A DNA stretch of 22,086 nucleotides from an alpha proteobacterium 3107 (lineage in GTDB: Bacteria; Pseudomonadota; Alphaproteobacteria; Rhodobacterales; Rhodobacteraceae). The notes below the pieces were generated by a model. That model did no database searches. It saw only the letters and a program-made list of their open reading frames with translations, and was not told the DNA's origin. Of this stretch, positions 8,576-22,086 are shown one piece after another. Both the position numbers and the translations under genes were made by a program. The stretch spans positions 1 to 22,086 of the forward strand of contig JPPB01000108.1 of NCBI GenBank assembly GCA_001483205.1, read 5' to 3'. Position 1 is the stretch's first letter. Each line of letters begins with the position of its first letter.

Positions 8576-9334
8576 GTGTCCCGGGTCGTTGTAGTCGAAT
8601 TTCTGGATGGCAATCATCCCAGATGGGGCCGCGCGCCGACGCTGGTGCTGCACGGGCTGATCCTGTTGTCGGCGATTGCCATCGCGGTAGAGACGGTTCC
8701 GGGACTGCCCCCGAGGATGGTCAGCGCACTCAACCGCTTCGAGGCATTCATTCTGCTGCTTTTCGTCACCGAATACATATTGCGCCTGACATGCAGCCCA
8801 CAGCCGCTTCGCTATGCGTTCAGCGTGTGGGGCATTATCGACCTGCTGTCCTGTGTGCCCGCCATCGCGCTGCTGGAACCGGAATGGCAGGCTTTCCGCT
8901 CTTTGCGGCTGTTGCGGCTGCTGAAACTCTTTCACACCTCTGTCGCGCTCGACCGGCTGGGCCGCGCCCTGTATCATGTCAGGGGAGAGCTGTTCCTGTT
9001 CGGCATCCTGTCGGCATTCATGCTTTATGTCTCGGCTGTGGGGATATACTTCTTTGAACATGCCGCGCAGCCAGAGGCATTCGCGTCGATTCCGCAAAGC
9101 CTGTGGTGGGCAGTCGCATCTTTCACCACGGTGGGGTATGGTGATCTCTATCCGATAACGATGGGCGGAAGGTTATTCGCCAGTATTGTCCTGTTCATCG
9201 GCCTGGGGATCGTTGCGGTGCCTTCGGCCATCATCACCGCCGCTTTGATGGATACCAAGGGGGACGGTGCGGGCGATACATCCGAACAGAAACCTGAAAC
9301 AACGAAGAAGGGAGACCAAAATGAAACATCTTAG
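8576..9334 (+). CDS. Six-TM voltage-gated potassium channel, Kv type
   Basis: This 252-aa inner-membrane ion channel subunit is expected to form a tetramer. Hydrophobic segments S1 (about 22-40), S2 (54-73) and S3 (85-101) precede an S4 helix with R108, R111, R114 and K117 spaced every third residue, the voltage-sensor pattern. S5 (about 138-162), a pore helix and the K+ selectivity filter TTVGYGD (184-190) follow, then S6 (about 198-225). The hydrophilic tail of about 27 residues has no RCK or cyclic-nucleotide domain. The start is the GTG at 8576, supported by AGGGAGG (8565-8571) 4 nt upstream. An ATG at 8572 is in another frame. The 3' end overlaps the binding-protein gene by 14 nt, so it is physically embedded in the transporter operon. 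Its role there is not obvious. Confidence 0.93.
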   Translation: MSRVVVVEFLDGNHPRWGRAPTLVLHGLILLSAIAIAVETVPGLPPRMVSALNRFEAFILLLFVTEYILRLTCSPQPLRYAFSVWGIIDLLSCVPAIALLEPEWQAFRSLRLLRLLKLFHTSVALDRLGRALYHVRGELFLFGILSAFMLYVSAVGIYFFEHAAQPEAFASIPQSLWWAVASFTTVGYGDLYPITMGGRLFASIVLFIGLGIVAVPSAIITAALMDTKGDGAGDTSEQKPETTKKGDQNETS

Positions 9335-10394
9335 ACCCGTGATAGGCGCGACCGCGCTGGCGCTTGGCCTTGCCGGGGCAGCCATAGCGCAAGAGCCGCT
9401 CAAGGTCGGCTTTGTCTATGTCGGCCCGGTGGGCGACTTTGGCTGGTCGTATGAGCATGATCAGGGCCGGCTGGCGGTCGAAGAGCATTTCGGCGATGCC
9501 GTCGAAACCAGCTTTGTCGAAAGCGTGCCGGAAGGGGCGGATGCCGAACGGGTGATGACCCAGATGGCGCTGTCGGGCCATGATCTGATCTTCACCACCT
9601 CTTTCGGCTATATGGACCCGACGATCAATGTCGCTGCCAAGTTCCCGGACGTAAAGTTTGAACACGCCACCGGGTATAAGCGCGCCGACAATGTGTCCAC
9701 CTATTCCGCCCGTTTCTATGAGGGCCGCGCGGTGATCGGGACCATCGCCGGACGGATGACAGAGACGAACAAGATCGGCTATATCGCCTCTTTCCCGATC
9801 CCCGAGGTGATCCGGGGCATCAACTCTGCCTATCTGCACGCGCGGAAGGTCAACCCGGATGTCGAGTTCAGGATCGTCTGGGTCTATACGTGGTTTGATC
9901 CGGCTAAAGAGGCCGACGCCGCCAATGCGCTGATCGAACAGGGCGTTGATGTGATCATGCAGCACACCGATTCCCCGGCGGCGATGACGATTGCCGAAGA
10001 GCGGGGGATTATGGCCTTTGGTCAGGCGTCTGATATGCTCCAGTTCGGGCCGACGGCGCGGCTGTCATCAATCATCGACGATTGGGCCCCCTATTACATC
10101 GACCGTGTGCAGGCGGTGATGGACGGGTCGTGGGAAAGCACCGACACATGGGACGGGATCGCGCCCGGCATGGTGGCGATCGGCGCATTTTCCGACCGGG
10201 TGCCCGCCGAAGTGCAGGCCGAGGCGCAGGCCATCACCGATGCCATCGTTGCCGGGGACTATCACCCGTTCACCGGCCCGGTGAACCGGCAGGACGGATC
10301 GGTCTGGCTGGCAGAGGGTGAGGTCGCCGATGACGGCGTGCTGCTCGGCATGGATTTCTATGTCGAGGGGATTGAGGGCGAGATACCCAACTGA
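9321..10394 (+). CDS. BMP-family periplasmic substrate-binding protein of the ABC importer
   Basis: This 357-aa BMP/PnrA-like solute receptor is expected to capture a nucleoside or purine and hand it to the two permeases. A Sec signal peptide occupies residues 1-23 (MKHLRPVIGATALALGLAG, then AIA), with probable cleavage before Q24. There is no lipobox cysteine, so it should be soluble in the periplasm. The mature part starts KVGFVYVGPVGDFGWSYEHD, with the family GDxGW stretch, and continues as a type I periplasmic-binding fold. I chose the ATG at 9321 because it begins the signal peptide and follows AGGGAG (9309-9314). The longer frame from 9267 would add a charged N-terminus ahead of the signal. 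The start overlaps the channel gene by 14 nt. It is the last gene before the convergent terminator. Confidence 0.92.
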   Translation: MKHLRPVIGATALALGLAGAAIAQEPLKVGFVYVGPVGDFGWSYEHDQGRLAVEEHFGDAVETSFVESVPEGADAERVMTQMALSGHDLIFTTSFGYMDPTINVAAKFPDVKFEHATGYKRADNVSTYSARFYEGRAVIGTIAGRMTETNKIGYIASFPIPEVIRGINSAYLHARKVNPDVEFRIVWVYTWFDPAKEADAANALIEQGVDVIMQHTDSPAAMTIAEERGIMAFGQASDMLQFGPTARLSSIIDDWAPYYIDRVQAVMDGSWESTDTWDGIAPGMVAIGAFSDRVPAEVQAEAQAITDAIVAGDYHPFTGPVNRQDGSVWLAEGEVADDGVLLGMDFYVEGIEGEIPN

Positions 10395-10416
10395 TCCCAC
10401 CTGCCTGACGGAACCG

Positions 10417-10444
10417 GCAAGGCCCCGTTTAGACGGGGCCTTGC
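10417..10444. terminator. Convergent terminator hairpin between binding-protein gene and rpoC
   Basis: GCAAGGCCCCGT (10417-10428) and ACGGGGCCTTGC (10433-10444) form a perfect 12-bp stem with a TTAG loop. It lies 22 nt after the stop of the plus-strand operon and 21 nt beyond the stop of minus-strand rpoC. Neither side has a long T-run outside the stem, so it may act through the stem alone or as a 3'-end stabiliser for both transcripts. Confidence 0.8.
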
Positions 10445-10465
10445 GCATTCAGCGGGCCGGGATGA

Positions 10466-14737
<4,272 letters not shown>

Positions 14738-14794
14738 GTTCATATCCTTGAGATGGGGCAAGAGGGGACAGGCGGCGGGAAGAACGCCCGCGCC

Positions 14795-18934
<4,140 letters not shown>

Positions 18935-18961
18935 GCGTGTGGTCACCTTCTGCTCTTTTTT

Positions 18962-18998
18962 CGCGGGCGCGGAGGCCGCCGGGGCAACAGCGCCCGCG
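18962..18998 (-). repeat. 9-bp hairpin just upstream of rpoB
   Basis: CGCGGGCGC (18962-18970) and GCGCCCGCG (18990-18998) pair perfectly across a 19-nt loop. In the minus-strand transcript the stem is followed by an A-run and then the AGAAGG ribosome-binding region of rpoB, so it is not a terminator. It may set the 5' end of a processed rpoBC mRNA or affect rpoB initiation. Confidence 0.5.
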
Positions 18999-19033
18999 CC
19001 GCTCACGAAAACGATGGGTGCGGATCAATTCCC

Positions 19034-19055
19034 GCAGACCGTCCCACAGGTCTGC
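19034..19055 (-). repeat. 7-bp hairpin in the rplL-rpoB spacer
   Basis: GCAGACC (19034-19040) and GGTCTGC (19049-19055) are perfect inverted repeats with an 8-nt loop. This is the central one of three hairpins between rplL and rpoB. The length and loop would allow a simple stem-loop. No T-run follows. The function is unknown. Confidence 0.4.
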
Positions 19056-19162
19056 TCCCGATCCGTCGAACCGCATCCTGGGAAACCCCCGCGCTTCAGG
19101 GCCTTTCCGGGACGGGTTCGGCCAGGCCCGGAAGCTCCGGACCCGGCCATGTCGGAATGGGG

Positions 19163-19192
19163 TCAGGGCGCGACGCGCGCCCCTCGCCCTGA
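19163..19192 (-). promoter_or_regulatory. Hairpin abutting the rplL stop codon, possible attenuator or processing site
   Basis: TCAGGGCG (19163-19170) and CGCCCTGA (19185-19192) are perfect arms, with additional G/C pairing possible inside (CGCG elements in 19171-19184). The stem begins at the base immediately following the rplL TAA (19193-19195). In E. coli the rplL-rpoB spacer holds a partial attenuator and an RNase III site that lower rpoBC expression relative to rplJL. The position here is equivalent, but there is no T-run, so an attenuator or processing role is inference. Confidence 0.45.
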
Positions 19193-19576
19193 TTACCTGA
19201 GCTCGACCTCGGCACCTGCGTCTTCGAGCCGCTTGCGGATTTCCTCGGCCTCGGCCTTGTCCACCCCTTCCTTGACCGCCTTGCCACCGGCATCAACCAG
19301 TTCCTTGGCTTCCTTGAGGCCCAGATTGGTCAGCGCGCGAACTTCTTTGATGACGTTGATCTTCTTTTCGCCGGGCGATTTCAGGATCACGTCAAATTCG
19401 GTTTGCTCCTCGGCGGCGTCGCCCCCGGCGTCACCCCCGGCAGGACCGGCAACCATGACCGCGCCCCCGGCAGCGGGTTCGATGCCGTATTCGTCCTTGA
19501 GGATGGTTTTCAGTTCCTGCGCTTCGAGAAGGGTCAGGCCCACGATCTCTTCTGCCAGTTTTTTCAGATCAGCCAT
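19193..19576 (-). CDS. rplL: 50S ribosomal protein L7/L12
   Basis: This 127-aa acidic stalk protein recruits translation factors to the ribosome. Residues 1-30 ([20 protein letters not shown]...) form the N-terminal dimerisation domain that docks on L10. An Ala/Gly-rich hinge follows at about 35-54. The C-terminal factor-binding domain starts at [20 protein letters not shown], with the conserved [10 protein letters not shown] helix. The length is typical of the family. The ATG at 19576 is clear. Its upstream GGAAACACTGAA region is related to the tandem repeat in the rplJ-rplL spacer. It is in the same operon as rplJ (82-nt spacer) and rpoBC. L12 must exceed other ribosomal proteins about fourfold, consistent with dedicated signals in both flanking spacers. 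Confidence 0.98.
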   Translation of the reverse strand: MADLKKLAEEIVGLTLLEAQELKTILKDEYGIEPAAGGAVMVAGPAGGDAGGDAAEEQTEFDVILKSPGEKKINVIKEVRALTNLGLKEAKELVDAGGKAVKEGVDKAEAEEIRKRLEDAGAEVELR

Positions 19577-19612
19577 TTCAGTGTTTCCGTTCTTTCAGGT
19601 GTGTTCCGGTTG

Positions 19613-19644
19613 TGTCACAGTGTTTCGGTGTCGCAGTGTTTCGG
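19613..19644 (-). repeat. 16-bp tandem duplication in the rplJ-rplL spacer
   Basis: Two adjacent 16-bp units, TGTCACAGTGTTTCGG (19613-19628) and TGTCGCAGTGTTTCGG (19629-19644) on the plus strand, differ at a single base. The core CAGTGTTTC occurs a third time at 19579-19587, just before the rplL ATG. On the mRNA strand the core is GAAACACTG. The repeats therefore copy the sequence of the rplL translation-initiation region further upstream. Confidence 0.75.
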
Positions 19645-19658
19645 ACGCCGGGCCGCGT

Positions 19659-20174
19659 TCAGGCCGCCGCTTTGTCCTCAATGGCGGACAGTATGCCCGC
19701 GATGTTCGCGCCCGGCGCGCCGATGGCCCCGGCAATGTTCGAGGCCGGTGCGCCGATGCAGCCGACGATCATGGCGATGAGCTCCTCACGGGACGGCATT
19801 TTCGACACCGCCTCGACCCCGGCGCGGTCCAGCGCCGTATCGCCCATTGCACCGCCGAGGATTTCCAGCTTTTTGTTGTCTTTGGCAAAGCTCTCAACCA
19901 CCTTGGCCGCCGCCACCGGGTCTTCGGAACAGGCCAGCACCGTCATGCCGGACAGCCAGTCAGCGATGTTGGCGCAGGGCTTGCCTTCGAGGGCGATTCT
20001 GGCAAGCCTGTTCTTGGCGACACGCACCAGACCGCCCGCCTCGCGCATCCGGGCGCGCAAGTCCTGCATCTCGGCCACCGTCAGGCCTTCGTAGCGGGCA
20101 ACCACGACAACGCCGGAGCTGTCGAAAATCTGGCCGAGTTCCTCGACCACGCGCTCTTTCTGTGCCCTGTCCAC
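19659..20174 (-). CDS. rplJ: 50S ribosomal protein L10
   Basis: This 171-aa base of the ribosomal stalk binds 23S rRNA and carries L7/L12 dimers on its C-terminal helix. Family features are the N-terminal [35 protein letters not shown], the [12 protein letters not shown] stretch (about 51-62), and the Ala/Gly-rich C-terminal part that holds the L12-binding helix. Start codon is GTG at 20174; GGAG (20181-20184) precedes it at 6-7 nt. The weak GTG start is notable for a highly expressed gene, and fits a message whose translation is regulated by its own product. It is the first gene of the operon here. rplK and rplA are not adjacent within the window. The C-terminus is intact. Confidence 0.97.
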   Translation of the reverse strand: MDRAQKERVVEELGQIFDSSGVVVVARYEGLTVAEMQDLRARMREAGGLVRVAKNRLARIALEGKPCANIADWLSGMTVLACSEDPVAAAKVVESFAKDNKKLEILGGAMGDTALDRAGVEAVSKMPSREELIAMIVGCIGAPASNIAGAIGAPGANIAGILSAIEDKAAA

Positions 20175-20340
20175 GTTTCACTCCAGGTTTGGGGAACATT
20201 CCCCGGCTCAGTTCCACCGGCCGGGGCCGATACCAGTGTCCGGTTACGGGAACGCCAAACCATCCGGGGGGCAGCCCCGCGGACTCCGGTTGTCTCCCGT
20301 CTCGGGCAGGGGATTAAGGCCAGGGGCCGCCCGCCGTCTT
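20175..20340 (-). promoter_or_regulatory. L10-type autoregulatory leader of the rplJL-rpoBC operon
   Basis: The minus-strand RNA from about 20340 shows CCUUAAUC (around 20313-20320), CCCUGCCCGAGACGGG and GGAGACAACCGG (around 20284-20310). This resembles the bacterial L10 leader, in which a CUUAA...CCUGC...GAGACGG region binds the L10-(L12)4 complex and represses rplJ. Further down, CCCCGGC/GCCGGGG (20220-20226 with 20201-20207) can pair. GGGGA/UCCCC (20200-20204 with 20191-20195) can also pair, using the same GGGG, only a few nt before the GGAG of rplJ. The leader identity rests on remembered consensus, not a covariance search. Confidence 0.65.
20254..20287 (-). repeat. REP-like hairpin element, copy B, inside the rplJ leader
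   Basis: On the minus strand this stretch reads GGAGTCC, then a CGGGG/CCCCG hairpin containing GCTGCCC, then CGGATGGTTTGGC (20254-20266). The blocks and their order match copy A at 45-91, although spacing differs (34 against 47 nt). It sits between the L10-binding core and the helices next to the rplJ ribosome binding site, so it could be an insertion into, or simply part of, the leader structure. Confidence 0.4.
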
Positions 20341-20345
20341 GGACG

Positions 20346-20380
20346 AAAAAAACCAAAGCGCGCCAGAATCGCGCGCCTTG
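20346..20380 (-). terminator. Intrinsic terminator-like hairpin with seven-U tail
   Basis: In minus-strand RNA, CAAGGCGCGC (20380-20371) pairs with GCGCGCUUUG (20363-20354) in a 10-bp stem with one G-U pair and a 7-nt loop. One G separates it from UUUUUUU (20352-20346). This is a textbook intrinsic terminator. It lies 128 nt after the methyltransferase stop and could end that transcript. It also lies only a few nt after the predicted start of the rplJ transcript, so it might instead attenuate the ribosomal operon. Confidence 0.75.
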
Positions 20381-20391
20381 AGCAAGGGCCT

Positions 20392-20451
20392 TCTATACCC
20401 GTCTTGTGGGATTTCCAAGCGGTGAAATGCAGATTTCGGAAAAAATTTTCG
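20392..20451 (-). promoter_or_regulatory. Candidate rplJ operon promoter with UP-like element and GC-rich discriminator
   Basis: On the minus strand, CTTGGA (20419-20414) and TATAGA (20397-20392) are 16 nt apart, predicting initiation near 20385. The discriminator GGCCC (20390-20386) is GC-rich, as in promoters inhibited by ppGpp. Upstream, CGAAAATTTTTTCCGAAA (20451-20434) closely follows the consensus UP element AAAWWTWTTTT, but it sits about 9-10 bp (one helical turn) further upstream than the optimum. This is the only convincing promoter candidate before rplJ. Confidence 0.55.
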
Positions 20452-20461
20452 GGGCGGCAGA

Positions 20462-20478
20462 GGGGCGGCGCGCGCCCC
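20462..20478 (-). repeat. GC-rich hairpin downstream of the methyltransferase gene
   Basis: GGGGCG (20462-20467) and CGCCCC (20473-20478) pair with a 5-nt loop, 30 nt after the methyltransferase stop. The T-rich tract on the minus strand (20445-20440) lies about 16 nt further on, which is too far for a standard intrinsic terminator. It may still protect or help end the methyltransferase transcript. Confidence 0.4.
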
Positions 20479-20507
20479 CGGCAAACCATCCGCCCCGCCC
20501 CCGCGCG

Positions 20508-22086
20508 TCAGAGGTCCATTTCCCCCTGTGTGCGGTTCTTTTCGCGGGCGGCCTTTTTGTAGGGGTTGTGGCGCAGCGGCACATTCACGGCGCGGGGGCC
20601 ATGCTCAAGCGCCTCCTCGATGGTGACGATTTGCAGGCGGGGGATCGGGGGATAGCCCTCAACCCCGAACACCCCCGCCTGTTTTGCCCAATCGAGCATC
20701 TTTTTTGTCGGTTTGTGCAGGGTCAGGAAAACGCCGATCCGGGCGTTCCTTTCGGTCACGACGGCATCAAGGTCGCGGATCATGCCGACCCCGAGGTTTC
20801 TGCCGCCCTTGATCGACACGATTGCCCGGTGCTCCTTGTCGTTCCCGAAACGAAAGAAACCGTCCACCCCGCCATCCGCGCCCATTTTGCCGCCGCCATG
20901 CGGATAGGCCCTGATCAGCCAGCAGGCCCATTTCTCGAACTCTTTCTTGGTCGGGGCGTCGCGGTTGAACAGGTCTTGCGCCCCGGCGAGGTCTTGCGGC
21001 ACACCATGGACCTCATAGGCAGCGTCCCCGCCGAAAGCGTCATAAAGCCGGGTCTCGATAAGATTGATGGCCAGATGGGTCACGTCGATACCGATCCACC
21101 TGCGCCCGAGGGTTTCCGCCGCGTGAACGGTGGTGCCGCAGCCGCAGAACGGGTCAAGCACCAGATCGCCCGGATTGGAAGAGGCGGCAATGATGCGTTC
21201 CAGCAGCGCTTCGGGTTTTTGCGTCGGGTAGTCGAGGCGTTCTTGGGCTGTATTCCCGATACGCCCTATATCGGTCCAGATAGAATCTGAAGCCTTGCCC
21301 GGTTTGTCATCCAGAAAAACTTTCCGGCCATCCAGCCGTGGCGTTCCATCTTTCTTCGTAAGAATCAAACCCTGTTTCCACCATTCTTCTCTTTGCTCAA
21401 GTGATGCGCCCCATGCCCTGTTTTCAGATGGCTTAGTGCCTCGCCATTCCTGCTTTCGCTCATCCGATCCCCCCTTCATGGTCAAATCTTGACCAGTATA
21501 AAGCCGTCCGTCGTCGTCTATTTTGTATCGTTTTAGCTGTTCCGGCGAATACTCTTGAAACGTCGTGTTCCAGGTGTATTTCTCGCCTTTGGAATAGAAG
21601 AGAAGCGTATCGTGAACACGAGGATACACTATGGTTTTGAAGTTGTGAGCGTTCGTCCTGCGCCAAACAATTTCGTTCCGAAAACTCTGCCCCCCGAACA
21701 CCGCGTCCAGCAACAGCTTCAGGTAATGGCTCGCTGTCGGGTCGCAGTGCAGATAGAGGCTGCCGGTGGGTTTCAGCACCCGGTGCAGCTCAATCAGCCG
21801 CACCGCCATCATGCACAGATAGGCCGTCATCTGGTTCTTGCCCAGAAACCCCACCATCGCGTCGAGCATCGCCGCCGCATCCTGATAGGGGCTGTCGCGC
21901 ACCTCTTTGAGTGCCTGACCCGAAACCAGATCATCCCAGTGCCAGGTGTCCTCGAAAGCGACGATCTGCGCATCCGAGACCTCTCCGCTCTCGTCCTTGA
22001 ATAGCACATTGTAGTCAGCGTTGGAGTTGAACGGCGGATCAAGATAGATCAGGTCAACGGATGCGTCGGCGATGCTGTTGCGCAGC
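20508..22086 (-). CDS. Beta-class DNA methyltransferase with C-terminal Mrr-like domain (partial, N-terminus outside window)
   Basis: At least 525 residues are visible; the reading frame stays open to the window edge. LIYLDPPFNSN near 22020-22053 is catalytic motif IV (DPPF). Motif I DLVLDPFCGCGTT follows about 280 residues later, so the IV-then-I order marks a beta-class N4-cytosine or N6-adenine methylase. The segment between them (about 21280-21700) should hold the target-recognition region. After the methylase core, FEKWACWLI, KMGADGGVDGFFRF and AIVSIKGG resemble a PD-(D/E)XK/Mrr nuclease fold, with D and K in the expected places but Ser where an acidic or Gln residue is common. It may be a single-chain restriction-modification enzyme or a methylase with a DNA-binding, catalytically weak relic. 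An internal GTG at 22007 is not the real start. Confidence 0.88.
   Translation of the reverse strand, partial: LRNSIADASVDLIYLDPPFNSNADYNVLFKDESGEVSDAQIVAFEDTWHWDDLVSGQALKEVRDSPYQDAAAMLDAMVGFLGKNQMTAYLCMMAVRLIELHRVLKPTGSLYLHCDPTASHYLKLLLDAVFGGQSFRNEIVWRRTNAHNFKTIVYPRVHDTLLFYSKGEKYTWNTTFQEYSPEQLKRYKIDDDGRLYTGQDLTMKGGSDERKQEWRGTKPSENRAWGASLEQREEWWKQGLILTKKDGTPRLDGRKVFLDDKPGKASDSIWTDIGRIGNTAQERLDYPTQKPEALLERIIAASSNPGDLVLDPFCGCGTTVHAAETLGRRWIGIDVTHLAINLIETRLYDAFGGDAAYEVHGVPQDLAGAQDLFNRDAPTKKEFEKWACWLIRAYPHGGGKMGADGGVDGFFRFGNDKEHRAIVSIKGGRNLGVGMIRDLDAVVTERNARIGVFLTLHKPTKKMLDWAKQAGVFGVEGYPPIPRLQIVTIEEALEHGPRAVNVPLRHNPYKKAAREKNRTQGEMDL

Noticed and set aside
18935..19006. N-terminal extension of RpoB by 24 residues
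   Set aside because: The Ala/Pro-rich extension has no counterpart in RpoB proteins and overlaps a strong hairpin. ATG at 18934 matches the family start.
20508..22007. Treating the methyltransferase as a complete 499-residue protein starting at 22007
   Set aside because: The codon there is an internal GTG. Directly upstream in frame is the essential DPPF motif, and the frame stays open to the window end.

Overview
The window reads as the chromosome of a GC-rich alphaproteobacterium, most likely a member of the Rhodobacterales. The basis is the style of RpoB and RpoC (RpoB opens [17 protein letters not shown]), the high G+C throughout, and xdhA/xdhB split as in Rhodobacter-type xanthine dehydrogenases. 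It contains two oppositely directed gene blocks that converge on a shared hairpin at 10417-10444.

Left block (plus strand, 389-10394): one tightly packed purine operon of eight genes. xdhA, xdhB and xdhC encode the FeS/FAD subunit, the molybdopterin subunit and the Moco-insertion chaperone of xanthine dehydrogenase. They are followed without a gap by a BMP-family ABC importer: a double-NBD ATPase, two permeases and a periplasmic binding protein. Nearly every junction is an ATGA or 14-nt start/stop overlap, so the genes are probably translationally coupled. The simplest reading is uptake of a purine base or nucleoside coupled to oxidation towards urate. The one gene that does not fit is a complete six-TM voltage-gated K+ channel, placed between the second permease and the binding protein. 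The 388-nt leader before xdhA has no gene but is rich in inverted repeats and has a TTGACA element.

Right block (minus strand, 20174 down to 10466): rplJ-rplL-rpoB-rpoC, the L10/L12 and RNA polymerase beta/beta' operon. Its control region (about 20175-20452) shows an A/T-rich UP-like tract, a promoter candidate with a GC-rich discriminator, an intrinsic-terminator-like hairpin at the predicted 5' end, an L10-type autoregulatory leader, and two mutually exclusive helices just before the rplJ ribosome binding site. The rplJ-rplL spacer carries a 16-bp tandem repeat, and the rplL-rpoB spacer carries three perfect hairpins.

Right edge (minus strand, 20508 to beyond 22086): a beta-class DNA methyltransferase, cut by the window end. 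It has an extra C-terminal domain resembling Mrr/PD-(D/E)XK nucleases, and a conspicuously AT-richer central segment where a target-recognition domain would lie. It occupies the place where rplK-rplA often lies. No tRNA, rRNA, CRISPR array, insertion sequence or integrase was seen.
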